DNA of 43,818 nucleotides from a virus. The translations under genes were made by a program, and so were the position numbers. Position 1 is the stretch's first letter, and every line of letters begins with the position of its first letter. The stretch is from IMG/VR virus record IMGVR_UViG_3300042691_009387, positions 1 to 43,818 of that record; one strand, written 5' to 3'. Below are positions 18,351 to 26,572 of the stretch, piece after piece. Under the pieces are notes generated by a model, which was not told the origin of the DNA, did not search any database, and saw only the letters and a list, made by a program, of their open reading frames with translations.

Positions 18351-19198
18351 GACGGGTCAACGGATGTGACGGTGCGCGCGCCCGAGCTGTAGGTGGCTTC
18401 CACCCGGTCGACGGTGCCGTCTTGGGACTTGAAGACCATGGTCGAACCCTCGAGGCCGGTGGCGTCGCCCGCGTTGACGGCCAGCAGGATGCGCAGCACG
18501 TCGCGCAGCGTGAGGCCGCCCTCCACGGTGCCCAGCAGCGGGTCAGCCGCGGCGCCTGCGCTGTTGAGCAGCTCGCCCATGGATCCGGGGGTGTTGTAGG
18601 CGCTGGCCAGGGCTTCCCAGACTGCTGCCGACAGGGACTGCGGGCTCAGCTCGGTGAAGGGCGTGATGTCGCCCGACAGGTTGCCCGTGGCGCGGATGTT
18701 GGCGCTGGCCGACACCTGCACCAGCGCAGCGCCCACGGCGTCGACGATGGCACCGAGCGTGGCGTTGTTGACCGTGAACGAGAAGGACGTACTGCCCGCA
18801 ACCGACAGGGCGCCGGCCAGGTTGGCGGCCAGGTCGAACGTGATGGAAGCGTTGCCAACTGCCGAGACGATGAGCTGGCCATCGGCCGGGTTGACGGTGA
18901 TCGTGACCGTCGTGTCGCCGCTGATGTTGACGCCCGCCGCGAGGTTCAGCGCACCTGGCGTGACCGTCACCACGCACTGCGTGAACGACGACATTGCCCC
19001 CGGCTTGTACGGCAGCACCCACGACGATGGAGCCAAATGCCCGCTGGGGATGCCTGCCAGCTTGGACGGGATGCCCTCCCCCACGGACTGGTTCATCCTG
19101 TCCGAACGCCCCCACATGGAACGAAAAGTTCCAGGCGAGCCGCCGATCTGGCGCAGGGGTAGCTGCGCCAGGAGCGTGGTGTTCTGCTTCAGTGCCAT
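18347..19198 (-). CDS. Structural protein, beta-rich with AVWEA motif
   Basis: 283 residues. The N-terminal 60 residues contain LLRQIGG-type and MWGRSDRMNQSVGEG segments. A Val/Thr/Ala-rich beta region spans 70-180. The C-terminal third has LSAAVWEALASAYNTPGSMGE, followed by a helix and a final GTVDRVEATYSSG strand pair. The 'AVW-A ... GTMGE' motif is common in phage minor structural proteins of several tail types. It lies between two paralogous structural genes and the adaptor gene. I cannot assign a precise role; a minor tail or decoration protein is the best fit. Confidence 0.6.
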   Translation of the reverse strand: MALKQNTTLLAQLPLRQIGGSPGTFRSMWGRSDRMNQSVGEGIPSKLAGIPSGHLAPSSWVLPYKPGAMSSFTQCVVTVTPGALNLAAGVNISGDTTVTITVNPADGQLIVSAVGNASITFDLAANLAGALSVAGSTSFSFTVNNATLGAIVDAVGAALVQVSASANIRATGNLSGDITPFTELSPQSLSAAVWEALASAYNTPGSMGELLNSAGAAADPLLGTVEGGLTLRDVLRILLAVNAGDATGLEGSTMVFKSQDGTVDRVEATYSSGARTVTSVDPS

Positions 19199-19206
19199 GA
19201 GCCTGA

Positions 19207-20085
19207 TCAGCCCCAGCCGACCTCAACGCCGCCGTAGAAGTTCGTGTTTGCCGCCGTGGCCGCGCCCGCGAAGTAGAGCCACACCAGACACGCGCCGTCC
19301 ATCACCCGAGGAAGGCTCGGCAGTTGGTTGACCAAATCCCGCTCGGCAGCAACGGACACGGTGGTCAGCGGCAGCGTCAGCAGCGGGCGGGCAAGGCACA
19401 GCGCACCGGTGCCGGTGTTGGCCGCGCTGAAGGTGACAGACGCCACGTTGGACACGCCGGTGTCACCCGATGCCAGGGGCAGGAAGGGGCCGTAGTTGTT
19501 GGCCGCCGTGCCGCTGTGGCTGATGTGCCCCACGATGCCGGAAGCCGTCATGGCGACCGTGACCGGAAGCGTCCTGCCCGAAGTCGGCACCGTGTTGCTG
19601 TAGCTCAGCGCGATGTTCTGCGCCGTGCCACCCGCTGCAGCCGTCTGCACCCAGAACAGCCTGCACCCGGCCCCGTTGGCGTAGCGCAGGCTGGGCGTGC
19701 CCGTGAGCGTCTGCGCCACGGCGCTGTTGTTGCTGATGCCGGGCCAGTAGCCCTGCAAGTCCACCAGCATCAACTGCCCTGGCACACCCGTGGCCACAGA
19801 AGTGAGCGCCGAGACGTTCAGAACGTGCTTGGTGTCAGGCGAGACGTTGCCGGCATGCGGCAGGCCGAAAATCTGCGTGCCGTTGCCGGTGGCCTCATCG
19901 CAAGTGCGCCACGCCAGCGCAGTTCCGGCCCAGGCGTTGGCCACAGGCGTGCCGGCCAAACCGCTGAAGTCATACCACCGTCCCGCCGTGTAGGCTGCAG
20001 CGCCCGTGAGTTTGTTCCAGTCGGCGCGGTTGAACTTGCCGCTTGTGATCTCGTTGACGAGATCGTCCATTGAACTGAATGGCAT
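19207..20085 (-). CDS. Structural protein, paralogue of the adjacent gene (copy B)
   Basis: 292 residues starting MPFSSMDDLVNEITSGKFNR. Its second half contains GPFLPLASGDTGV, then LARPLLTLPL and LPSLPRVMDGACLVWLYF. These align in order with GPFFPLADGDRGV, LAKPLFTMS and LPRILDGAFLNYIYN of the neighbouring 287-residue protein, and the middle LRYANGAGCRLFW aligns with LPRYTDGEGVRMMM. The two are tandem paralogues that have diverged widely. The conserved blocks look like a jelly-roll or beta-sandwich virion protein. I infer a capsid or fibre-associated surface protein; no known family is certain. Confidence 0.62.
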   Translation of the reverse strand: MPFSSMDDLVNEITSGKFNRADWNKLTGAAAYTAGRWYDFSGLAGTPVANAWAGTALAWRTCDEATGNGTQIFGLPHAGNVSPDTKHVLNVSALTSVATGVPGQLMLVDLQGYWPGISNNSAVAQTLTGTPSLRYANGAGCRLFWVQTAAAGGTAQNIALSYSNTVPTSGRTLPVTVAMTASGIVGHISHSGTAANNYGPFLPLASGDTGVSNVASVTFSAANTGTGALCLARPLLTLPLTTVSVAAERDLVNQLPSLPRVMDGACLVWLYFAGAATAANTNFYGGVEVGWG

Positions 20086-20094
20086 GGTGATTCC

Positions 20095-20958
20095 TTACGG
20101 TGTCCAGATGAATTGCGCCTGCCCCACCATCGGCAACAAGGCGCTTGTATTGGTGGACAGGTTGTAGATGTAGTTGAGAAACGCGCCGTCCAAAATGCGC
20201 GGCAACGCCGCCTGTTCGCGTAAGAAGTTCTTCTCGACAGTTGACGACAACTCGTTGGCGGACATCGTGAACAGCGGCTTGGCCAACAGCATCACGCCGA
20301 ACCCGCCCACGCCTGCCGCAAGCTGCACAGACTGCACAGACCGCACGCCTCGGTCACCATCGGCCAGCGGGAAGAACGGCCCTGCAGAGCCCCCGGAGGT
20401 GCTGATCATGTTGGGTCCAATGACACCAATGCCGCCCGAGGCTCTGTACGCTGTCGTAATGGTCTTGGCAACGCCGTCTTGGTTGGTGTAGTTGATGGTG
20501 ATGTTCGTGGCAGCGCTTGTTCCGGGCGTCTGCATCATCATCATCATCCGCACACCCTCGCCGTCTGTGTATCGCGGCAAGGTCACATCGTTGGTCAAGT
20601 CTTGCGGGTCAGTGCTGTCCAGGTCGATGTACGGGTAAAACAGCAGGTAGTCCAAAAAGTACACCGAGGCCAGAAAGCCCCCGGTGCCGCCATGCGTCAA
20701 CGACATGCTGAGCAGATACCGCTCCGTGCTGATGCCAGGGCCGACATAGATGCTGTTGTTGCGCTGGCCGATAAGTTGCGTGGCCTCCAGCGCCAAGCCG
20801 AGGTATGCGTTGTAGGACGGGATGCCGGTGCCGACGCTGAAATCACCAAGCGCGTTGGTCCCGAAACCGCCGTAAACCGATGTGCGGATGAAATGCTGGA
20901 TGTGATGCCGCCCTTGCTCGACGGCAGCAGCCACCTCGGCAACGGACCTAAACGGCAT
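20095..20958 (-). CDS. Structural protein, paralogue of the adjacent gene (copy A)
   Basis: 287 residues starting MPFRSVAEVAAAVEQGRHHI, then IRTSVYGGFGTNALGDFSVG. A conspicuous run of five methionines (RMMMMMQTPG) lies near residue 140. It shares the ordered blocks described for the 292-residue protein downstream, so the pair probably arose by tandem duplication. It starts inside the end of the 48-residue zinc-finger gene (11-nt overlap). Probably a virion surface protein; function unknown. Confidence 0.62.
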   Translation of the reverse strand: MPFRSVAEVAAAVEQGRHHIQHFIRTSVYGGFGTNALGDFSVGTGIPSYNAYLGLALEATQLIGQRNNSIYVGPGISTERYLLSMSLTHGGTGGFLASVYFLDYLLFYPYIDLDSTDPQDLTNDVTLPRYTDGEGVRMMMMMQTPGTSAATNITINYTNQDGVAKTITTAYRASGGIGVIGPNMISTSGGSAGPFFPLADGDRGVRSVQSVQLAAGVGGFGVMLLAKPLFTMSANELSSTVEKNFLREQAALPRILDGAFLNYIYNLSTNTSALLPMVGQAQFIWTP

Positions 20959-21094
20959 CAGTGTTCTCCAGCGGTATCCACTCCACTTCGTCAGGCGACC
21001 ACTCCACGCCCCCGTCAGGATGCTCCGAGCAGGCCGACAGCTCGGTGTCGGTCAGCGTCAGCAGTTCCCGGCAGTGGGCGCAGCGGTACACCAC
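20948..21094 (-). CDS. 48-residue putative zinc-finger peptide
   Basis: The frame opens at GTG 21094 just after the stop of the upstream gene (TGATGTG junction). It reads VVYRCAHCRELLTLTDTELS, then ACSEHPDGG, and ends EWIPLENTDAV. The C-x2-C (residues 5, 8) and C-x2-H (22, 25) pair forms a likely zinc knuckle. A longer frame with more upstream codons exists, but it would run deep into the preceding gene with no supporting similarity. It overlaps the next start by 11 nt. Such tiny Zn-binding proteins often lie between phage virion genes. No function is assigned. Confidence 0.55.
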   Translation of the reverse strand: MVYRCAHCRELLTLTDTELSACSEHPDGGVEWSPDEVEWIPLENTDAV

Positions 21095-21095
21095 A

Positions 21096-21536
21096 TCAGT
21101 CCACCGTGGCCGTGAGCGCACCGGCCGCAAACTGCGGCTGAATGCCGTTGCTGATGGACAGGCTGGCGTTGAGCGCACCTTTCAGCAGCAGGTTGCCCGC
21201 GCCTGTGCTGTCCGTGCCGATGCCGAAGTGCGTGGCCGTGGCGGTGCCGCCCGTGCACTGGCCGAACTGCACCAGGGCGGTGTTGGCCACGGTGGACACA
21301 GTGCGCGTGAAGCCACCGGCCGTGCGCGCCACCGCCACGCGGGCGTATCCGGTGTAGGCCACCTCGCTGGTGGTCTGGGTGCCGCTTTCGCCGGGGTCAG
21401 CCGTGTGCAGGCTGATGTAGAACGAGCCTGCGGCGGCGCTGTTCTGCAGGCCGGCAGCGTCGCCGATGTTGGCCCAATCGACGTTCAGGAACAGGAGGTC
21501 AAGGAGTGCCGCTTCGGCGGCGTTGGTCATGGACAT
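21096..21536 (-). CDS. Minor structural protein, beta-rich
   Basis: 146 residues with start MSMTNAAEAALLDLLFLNVD at 21536, chosen because AGGAG lies 7 nt upstream; a longer frame begins in the previous gene. Following motifs are GSFYISLHTADPGE, YTGYARVAV and ATHFGIGTDSTGAG. This pattern (a short helix, then 'LHTADPGE ... YTGYARV') is found in many phage capsid- or tail-associated proteins in BPP-1-like and other phages. It lies in the head-completion part of the operon. A virion minor protein is likely; its location is not known. Confidence 0.68.
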   Translation of the reverse strand: MSMTNAAEAALLDLLFLNVDWANIGDAAGLQNSAAAGSFYISLHTADPGESGTQTTSEVAYTGYARVAVARTAGGFTRTVSTVANTALVQFGQCTGGTATATHFGIGTDSTGAGNLLLKGALNASLSISNGIQPQFAAGALTATVD

Positions 21537-21546
21537 GGTTGAGCTC

Positions 21547-21903
21547 CTAGATTGATCGCCTACCCGACAGGACAACGCTCAGGTTGGTCGTGCCGTTGCC
21601 TCCGAACACTCGGGGCTTGATGAAGATGGGAAGCTCGACGATGGCCCGCAGGGCCGCGCTCGTGAGCGTGAGCACGTTGCCCTGAGGATCGGACAGCGCG
21701 TGGTAGGTGATGCCGTCGTTGGAGCCCCCGATGGTGACGGAGGCTCCCCCGAACGTGCCGGCCACCTGGATCGAGCGGTCGGAGTAGACGGCCAGGCGCA
21801 CCGGTGCGCCGTCGTCATCGGCGGCCAGCGGTGCCCAGGTCGTGACCGCGACGTCGAGCGAGGTCTCGAACGGGAACGTGGTGACGGGATCGACCGTCGC
21901 CAT
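21547..21903 (-). CDS. Small beta-sandwich structural protein
   Basis: 118 residues starting MATVDPVTTFPFETSLDVAV. It contains RSIQVAGTFGGASVTIGGSN and DGITYHALSDPQGNVLTL. Phage proteins with 'SIQV-GTFG-SVTI-GSND' and 'L-DPQGN-L' are common small virion proteins with an Ig-like fold, encoded next to capsid genes. Its stop codon lies 10 nt before the next start. Probably a decoration or head-surface protein; the assignment rests on pattern recognition only. Confidence 0.68.
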   Translation of the reverse strand: MATVDPVTTFPFETSLDVAVTTWAPLAADDDGAPVRLAVYSDRSIQVAGTFGGASVTIGGSNDGITYHALSDPQGNVLTLTSAALRAIVELPIFIKPRVFGGNGTTNLSVVLSGRRSI

Positions 21904-21909
21904 GTCCCG

Positions 21910-22128
21910 TTACACGATGTCGTTCGCCGACTTGGCCGGGACCTTGGCCATCTCGGACAAGGTCTTCGGTTCAGCGCGAGCGGGTTTCGGTTTCGCAGGG
22001 GCAGAGGCCGGCGAGCCGACCTCCGCCACCCACGAGCCCTTGAAGTCGTCGGGCACCTCGAACTCGGTGCCGGGACGGACACGGGATCCTTGGTAGAACC
22101 CCATCGAGATGGCCACGACTTTCTTCAT
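21910..22128 (-). CDS. Small protein of the head module, unknown function
   Basis: 72 residues. The first 40 (MKKVVAISMGFYQGSRVRPG, then TEFEVPDDFKGSWV) form a compact beta-type segment. The remainder is a proline/alanine/lysine-rich tail (APAKPKPARAEPK). Phage proteins of this type, with an 'FY-GSRVRPG-EF-VPD' core and low-complexity tail, lie just after the cement protein in BPP-1-like gene clusters. No catalytic residues are visible. It may be a minor head protein. Confidence 0.62.
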   Translation of the reverse strand: MKKVVAISMGFYQGSRVRPGTEFEVPDDFKGSWVAEVGSPASAPAKPKPARAEPKTLSEMAKVPAKSANDIV

Positions 22129-22139
22129 GGGCTACCTAC

Positions 22140-22613
22140 TCAGGCCTGGCTCGGAGAGTCGTAGGCCTTCCAGCGAGCCACGTCTTCGGTCAGGAAGGCG
22201 TTGATCTTGCCGGCGTTCAGGGCCGTCGTGCCCGTGATCTGCTGGATGCCCAGGTAGCGCTCGTACACGGCGCCTTCGATCGGGAGCTGGATCGCGAACA
22301 GGGTGGTGCCTGCAGCGATGGCCGTGGCGCCCGTGGTGAACGCGCGAGACACAGCGTGCACCGTCTGGGTGCCGTTGGTCAGCGGAGCGTCCTGGGCGTC
22401 AGACACCAACTGGAAAGCCACGGTGCCGGCAGAGCCTGCGGTGGTGATGCCGGTGTCGACCGTCACCACCAGGTACAGGGCCATGTCGCCACCGAGGTCC
22501 CGGGAGGGGGACACGGCGCCCAGGTCGATCACGTCGCCCAGGTTGTAGGTGCCGGCAGCGCCGGTGTTGCACGAGACTGCATCGCAGAACTCGGTACGCT
22601 TATCGAGAATCAT
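22140..22613 (-). CDS. Capsid cement protein, Bbp16-like
   Basis: 157 residues. The start MILDKRTEFCDAVSCNTG, then GTYNLGDVIDLG and DLGGDMALYLVVTVDT, and later FAIQLPIEGAVYERYLGIQ, match the Bbp16-like cement/decoration family of BPP-1-type phages. In BPP-1 this jelly-roll protein locks capsid subunits. The length is typical. It lies 30 nt after the major capsid gene and has SD GAAAGGA. Two cysteines near the N-terminus (C10, C15) are common in the family. Confidence 0.82.
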   Translation of the reverse strand: MILDKRTEFCDAVSCNTGAAGTYNLGDVIDLGAVSPSRDLGGDMALYLVVTVDTGITTAGSAGTVAFQLVSDAQDAPLTNGTQTVHAVSRAFTTGATAIAAGTTLFAIQLPIEGAVYERYLGIQQITGTTALNAGKINAFLTEDVARWKAYDSPSQA

Positions 22614-22643
22614 GGTGTGGTTCCTTTCGATTCAGTGCTGCGA

Positions 22644-23639
22644 TTACTGCACGCGGGTCTCGGTGTTGACCAAGGCGTCGGTGCGGCGCACGGGGATGTC
22701 GTCGAACGTCATCACGCGCTTGCCGGAGACCGTCTCCCAGGTGAGGTTGGAGCTCACCCGCTCGAGGATGCCCAGGCGCAGCTTCTCGCGCAGCGTGCGG
22801 TTCATGTAGAACACGGCGCGGCCCTTGCCGAAGCTGGGGATGCGCTCGCTCGCCTGCACCATCCAGTTGATCAGGTTCTTGGTGTTGGCGATCGTGCCGA
22901 GCTCGGAGATGTCGATGTTGGCGATGCGCACGAAGTAGCGCCAGTCGCGGATCGTCAGGCCAGCGTCCCAGCGGTAGTGGGTGCGATAACCTTCCATCCG
23001 GCCGCCGTTGCCGTCGACGTTCTCGATCGTCACCTGGCCCTTGTCGGACATCTGCAGGCCAGCCTGCGAGCCCTTCGGGTAGATGCCGAAGCCCGTCTGC
23101 GGACCCCACACGCACAGCCAGATCGACGTCAGGTCACCACCGGAGCCGCTGAAGGCGTCGATGATGTTGTCGGCGTTCTGCGCGGACAGCGAGTTGTAGC
23201 GCGGGGCCAGGCCGGTGAACGCCTCAGGCTCGGTGCCTTCGTTGCCGTAGAACAGCGTCGAGGCGTGCTCCTGGGACATCGACTCGATGTGGGCAGCGTC
23301 TTCGCTCAGGCGGAACGCGGCGGTGTTGCCGTTCAGATCGGCCAGGGCCTTGTCGACCTCGGCGTAGGCTTCCAACATACCGCACGAGTCAGTGACCTGC
23401 GCGGTGGTGCTCTTGCCCGGCTGCACGCCGCCGTACAGCTTGCGCCACGTCGGGGTGGGCAGGCCGGTGCGGACCGTGGTCTTGTTGCCGGTGGGCAGGT
23501 TGCCCTCGACCCAGGCCATGTCGGTCAGAACTTCGTTCGACTGGTTCAGCAGCTCGACGATGGTGTCGATCTTGCCATCGGGATCCAGACGCTTGGAAAC
23601 GTCCAGCAGCGTCGGGTTGTTTGCAGCGAGGGTAGTCAT
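22644..23639 (-). CDS. Major capsid protein (HK97 fold, BPP-1-like)
   Basis: 331 residues starting MTTLAANNPTLLDVSKRLDP, then EVLTDMAWVEGNLPTGN and PTPTWRKLYGGVQPGKS. These are the characteristic openings of the podovirus-type HK97-fold capsid proteins of the BPP-1 group. A GYRTHYRWDAGLTIRDWRY segment near residue 220 and the C-terminal DDIPVRRTDALV are also typical. It forms the icosahedral shell together with the adjacent cement protein. It is preceded by a scaffold-like gene and has a good SD (GAAAGG) before ATG 23639. Confidence 0.9.
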   Translation of the reverse strand: MTTLAANNPTLLDVSKRLDPDGKIDTIVELLNQSNEVLTDMAWVEGNLPTGNKTTVRTGLPTPTWRKLYGGVQPGKSTTAQVTDSCGMLEAYAEVDKALADLNGNTAAFRLSEDAAHIESMSQEHASTLFYGNEGTEPEAFTGLAPRYNSLSAQNADNIIDAFSGSGGDLTSIWLCVWGPQTGFGIYPKGSQAGLQMSDKGQVTIENVDGNGGRMEGYRTHYRWDAGLTIRDWRYFVRIANIDISELGTIANTKNLINWMVQASERIPSFGKGRAVFYMNRTLREKLRLGILERVSSNLTWETVSGKRVMTFDDIPVRRTDALVNTETRVQ

Positions 23640-23652
23640 GGTGTGTTGCCTT

Positions 23653-24240
23653 TCAATTCATGGAGGGGAACAGTTTTCGGGCCGGGTCAGCCTCGGCGCC
23701 CTTCGGGCTGCCGGGAATGAAGCGGTCTTCGCTGATGGCCTTGCCGGCTTTGTAGAAGGCTCGGATCACCTCGGGGTGGTTGCCCAACCCGGTGCTGTTC
23801 AGCACGTCCCGAAGCTCAGGCGTGCCGAAGGTGTCGAGCGCCTTCTTGGCCACCGCCAGGTTCTCGGTGAGCTTGTCGCCGCCGATGTCTTTGTCGGCCT
23901 TGACCTGCTCCACCCAGGTCTCCACCAGTTTCGTGTGCGCTTCGGCCTGACGCTGGGCCATCTTGGCCCCGATGTCTGCAACCTTCTGCGCGCCCGCCTG
24001 GTCGAGCTTGAGCTCCTTGGCGATCGCCTTGAACTCGTCAGCAGCGACGCTGTCGAGTTGCACCCCTTCGGGCATCGTGAGCGTGTAGTCCTCGGGGGCC
24101 TTGGCCTCAGGGGCCTTGGTGTCCGCCGCGGGCGTCGTGCTCGCGCTGTCCGCAGCAGGTGCTACGGCTTGTCCATCAATCGGTTTCGGTTCCCCAGCGT
24201 CGTTGGCAGGTGTGCTGGTCACCGCAGTCGAATCATCCAT
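23653..24240 (-). CDS. Capsid assembly scaffold-like protein
   Basis: 195 residues. The N-terminal 55 are low-complexity, rich in Ala, Pro, Asp and Thr. A helical region (FKAIAKELKLDQAGAQKVAD and following) extends to residue 160. The C-terminus has HPEVIRAFYKAGKAISEDR and ends KLFPSMN. The composition, length and location directly upstream of the major capsid gene fit a scaffolding protein whose C-terminal helix binds capsid subunits. No protease motif was seen. It overlaps the end of the Bbp19-like gene by 8 nt. Confidence 0.76.
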   Translation of the reverse strand: MDDSTAVTSTPANDAGEPKPIDGQAVAPAADSASTTPAADTKAPEAKAPEDYTLTMPEGVQLDSVAADEFKAIAKELKLDQAGAQKVADIGAKMAQRQAEAHTKLVETWVEQVKADKDIGGDKLTENLAVAKKALDTFGTPELRDVLNSTGLGNHPEVIRAFYKAGKAISEDRFIPGSPKGAEADPARKLFPSMN

Positions 24241-24544
24241 CTTTGCCCTGGTACTCTTTCAGGAGTTTGAAGTACCCCTCGGGCGAGGCCTCGAGCACTT
24301 CTGCCGTGAGGAACAGACCGACGTGCCGCTTGCCCTCGTTGAACGCCATAACGCTGCCGCTATGGTTGAACGTGGTGCGGTTGACACCGGCCTCCTCCAG
24401 CAGACGACTCACGATGCGTCGTCCTTGGGGGTGGGCCATCAGCCACTTGAGGTCCTCGAGCTCCTTGCGACGTTTCTCGCGTGCCACCAGCTCTTCGCTT
24501 TCAGCATCGCGTTCCTGGCCTCGCAGGTCTGTCGGATCTCTCAT
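24233..24544 (-). CDS. Bbp19-like phage protein
   Basis: About 103 residues from the ATG at 24544 (MRDPTDLRGQERDAESEELV). An ATG at 24559 is possible, but neither has a clear SD; I prefer the shorter start, as it sits further from the boundary motif, like its counterparts. The core WLMAHPQGRRIVSRLLEEAG, then FNEGKRHVGLFLTAEVLE and PEGYFKLLKEY, is the conserved pattern of the Bbp19 family, short proteins encoded between portal and scaffold in BPP-1-like phages. The function is not known to me; a capsid assembly accessory is inferred from position. Confidence 0.75.
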   Translation of the reverse strand: MRDPTDLRGQERDAESEELVAREKRRKELEDLKWLMAHPQGRRIVSRLLEEAGVNRTTFNHSGSVMAFNEGKRHVGLFLTAEVLEASPEGYFKLLKEYQGKDG

Positions 24545-24577
24545 GGTTGACGGGAGCATCGTAGAAGCGGGCCCGCC

Positions 24578-24589
24578 TCAGACGGACAC
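24578..24589 (-). promoter_or_regulatory. Recurrent GTGTCCGT boundary motif, copy 4
   Basis: On the minus strand it reads GTGTCCGTCTGA, 3 nt after the TAA of the portal gene. The palindrome GCGGGCCCGC follows. The next gene (Bbp19-like) begins 45 nt downstream (or 30 nt for the alternative start). Confidence 0.5.
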
Positions 24590-24592
24590 GCT

Positions 24593-26320
24593 TTACTCGA
24601 CCATCGCCGGGCTCGGGCTTGAGTAGCCCTGCAGCATGCCCATCACGTCGCGGAGCTGGTCGGTGTTGATCTCGCTCGCGGTCTTCGCGCTCTCGACCAC
24701 CTGAGGTGCGGTAGCGGCCGAGGCTTGCGCCTGCATGGCCTGGGCACGCTGTGCGCGGATCTCGGCCACCTGACCGTCGGGCACAACCAGCGCCGGGTTG
24801 ACGCCGAACGCCTCGCCCATGTCGTCGATCACCTGGTCGAAGTTGATCTTGTCCAGGATCTCGGGCTTGACCGGCGCCAGGTTCACGGCGGTGGTGAGCA
24901 GTCGCTCCATGCCGTTGACGGCCACCGCGCGCTGCGCCTGAGCCAGCACGCTGATGAACTCGATGTTGAGCTCCTGGCCCGCGATCTCCTCGGGCGGGGG
25001 CGGCAGCACGCCGGCCTCGTTGAGTCGGTCGAACGTGAGATCCACCAGCGGCGAGAGCAGCTCGTTGTGCAGGCGCTCGAGCACCGGGCCCAGCATCAGC
25101 AGCTTCTCCTCGTGGCGCTCGGCCACCTCGGTGGCGGTCATGCGTCCGTTGGCGGGTTGCTGCGCCAGCATCAGGAACAGGTCGGCGTAGTAGGCCTGGC
25201 GGATGCGGTCGCGCGTGTCGCGGATCGAGTCCATCAGGAAGTCCAGCCGCAGGTTCACGTCGAACGCCGAGCGCACCCCGCTGCCAGGGCCCATCGCGTC
25301 GACGTACATCACGCCACCCGGCAGGCGACTCTGGGAGGTGTTCTTGTAGCTGGTGGGCACCTGCAGAGGCGGGTTCACCTGGTACTCGATCGCCTGCGCC
25401 TTGCGGGCCTGCTCGAACTGCAGTTGCTTGGTGTCGCCGAGCGCCTCCATGCCGGGGCTGCGCCCGTACACGTCGTTGCCGGTGATGGTCCAGCGCGGGC
25501 ACAGGGCCGGGAAGCGCTTGAACCCTGACTCGCTCAGGTACTGGTTCTGGGCCTCGCGCCCGGGCTCGAAGTAGCAGGACTCGAACGCCATGTTCTTGGC
25601 GTCGCGCTTGCCGTACTCACGATCACGGCGTGGCTGGATCATGTGCACCACGTCGATCCACTGATCGTAGGCGCCCTTGTCCCACAGGTTGCGCACGGTC
25701 GCGCTGCAGGCCTGCTTGCCGAACTGCTCGACCATCTGCGCGACGGTCATCTTGAACTCGCGCGCCAGGGTGTCGACCCGGCCCTTGTGGTTGGTGCCGA
25801 GGTAGTACTCGCCGATGGTCAGCGGGTAGTGGTGGATCACGTTGTCGAAGTCGGGCAGCACCACGTTGGCCCAGGTGCCAAACGCGCCGAGCTCCTCGTA
25901 GCAGGCGTGCAGGCTGTTGTAGGTGTTGCTGGCCGCGAACACCGCGCGCATCAGCTCGGCGCTGTCGTGCAGCCACTGCTTGACGGGCCCGAACTCCATC
26001 AGGTCCTTGTCGGGCAGGCCGAGTCGGAACCAGGGGCGGGCCGGGCTGGTGACGCCCGACATCATGCCGGCGGCCAGTGTGCGCACCGCGAACACCGCGG
26101 TGTTGTCGTAGATGAGCTGGTTCTTCTTCTTGCCCTGGTTCACCTCGCTCGAGATGAACCGGCCGGCGCGCGGGAACTGGTACTGCGCGACGTCCTTCCA
26201 GTGCGTGTCCCAGGAGCTGCGCTCGGTCTTGAGCGCCGACAGGCGCGCGAGCTTGCGGTTGATGTCGTAGCCGCGGCCCTGCGGGCTCTCACCGGAGTCG
26301 GGCCCGGCGCCGTACATCAT
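24593..26320 (-). CDS. Portal protein (Head-tail_con family)
   Basis: 575 residues. The N-terminal part has KLARLSALKTERSSWDTHWK and DVAQYQFPRAGRF, followed by IYDNTAVFAVRTLAAGMMSG and TSPARPWFRLGLPD. These are signature segments of podovirus head-to-tail connecting/portal proteins. The central part (YYLGTNHKGRVDTLAREF) and the helical C-terminal region with RMTATEVAERHEEKLLMLGP are also typical. It forms the dodecameric DNA gate and docks the terminase. The length is usual for the family. The next gene upstream is the polyproline peptide and, beyond it, the terminase pair. Confidence 0.9.
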   Translation of the reverse strand: MMYGAGPDSGESPQGRGYDINRKLARLSALKTERSSWDTHWKDVAQYQFPRAGRFISSEVNQGKKKNQLIYDNTAVFAVRTLAAGMMSGVTSPARPWFRLGLPDKDLMEFGPVKQWLHDSAELMRAVFAASNTYNSLHACYEELGAFGTWANVVLPDFDNVIHHYPLTIGEYYLGTNHKGRVDTLAREFKMTVAQMVEQFGKQACSATVRNLWDKGAYDQWIDVVHMIQPRRDREYGKRDAKNMAFESCYFEPGREAQNQYLSESGFKRFPALCPRWTITGNDVYGRSPGMEALGDTKQLQFEQARKAQAIEYQVNPPLQVPTSYKNTSQSRLPGGVMYVDAMGPGSGVRSAFDVNLRLDFLMDSIRDTRDRIRQAYYADLFLMLAQQPANGRMTATEVAERHEEKLLMLGPVLERLHNELLSPLVDLTFDRLNEAGVLPPPPEEIAGQELNIEFISVLAQAQRAVAVNGMERLLTTAVNLAPVKPEILDKINFDQVIDDMGEAFGVNPALVVPDGQVAEIRAQRAQAMQAQASAATAPQVVESAKTASEINTDQLRDVMGMLQGYSSPSPAMVE

Positions 26321-26326
26321 GGGTGA

Positions 26327-26512
26327 TCACCCACCCAGCAGCGTGGCGCCGCCGGTGCTCAACCCGCCAGACGACACGCCCGAGGGCCCGGTCAGCATGG
26401 TGCCGGGCGAGGTGCTCGTGCGCTGGCGCCGACGCATGGCCATCGAGTCAGGCTGCTTGGCCTCTTGCGGAGGCGGGGGCGGCGGGGGAATGTTGGGCGA
26501 TGACATGCACAT
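26327..26512 (-). CDS. Polyproline peptide between terminase and portal
   Basis: 61 residues. It starts MCMSSPNIPPPPPPPQEAKQ, then DSMAMRRRQR and finishes GPSGVSSGGLSTGGATLLGG. Seven consecutive prolines are followed by a basic stretch and a Gly/Ser/Thr-rich end. A peptide with this same layout ('PPPPPPPQEAK ... GPSGV ... LGG') is encoded at this location in many podoviruses, so I regard it as a real conserved gene of unknown function. It begins 55 nt after a GTGTCCGT boundary motif with SD ACTGGAG. Confidence 0.65.
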   Translation of the reverse strand: MCMSSPNIPPPPPPPQEAKQPDSMAMRRRQRTSTSPGTMLTGPSGVSSGGLSTGGATLLGG

Positions 26513-26555
26513 GGGAAGCTCCAGTCTGCAGGGGGATTCTGCGGATGCTGGCCGA

Positions 26556-26567
26556 TCAGACGGACAC
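26556..26567 (-). promoter_or_regulatory. Recurrent GTGTCCGT boundary motif, copy 5
   Basis: On the minus strand it reads GTGTCCGTCTGA, 5 nt after the TGA of the large terminase gene and 55 nt before the polyproline peptide start. It shares 12 of 12 bases with copy 4. Confidence 0.5.
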
Positions 26568-26572
26568 GCGCC

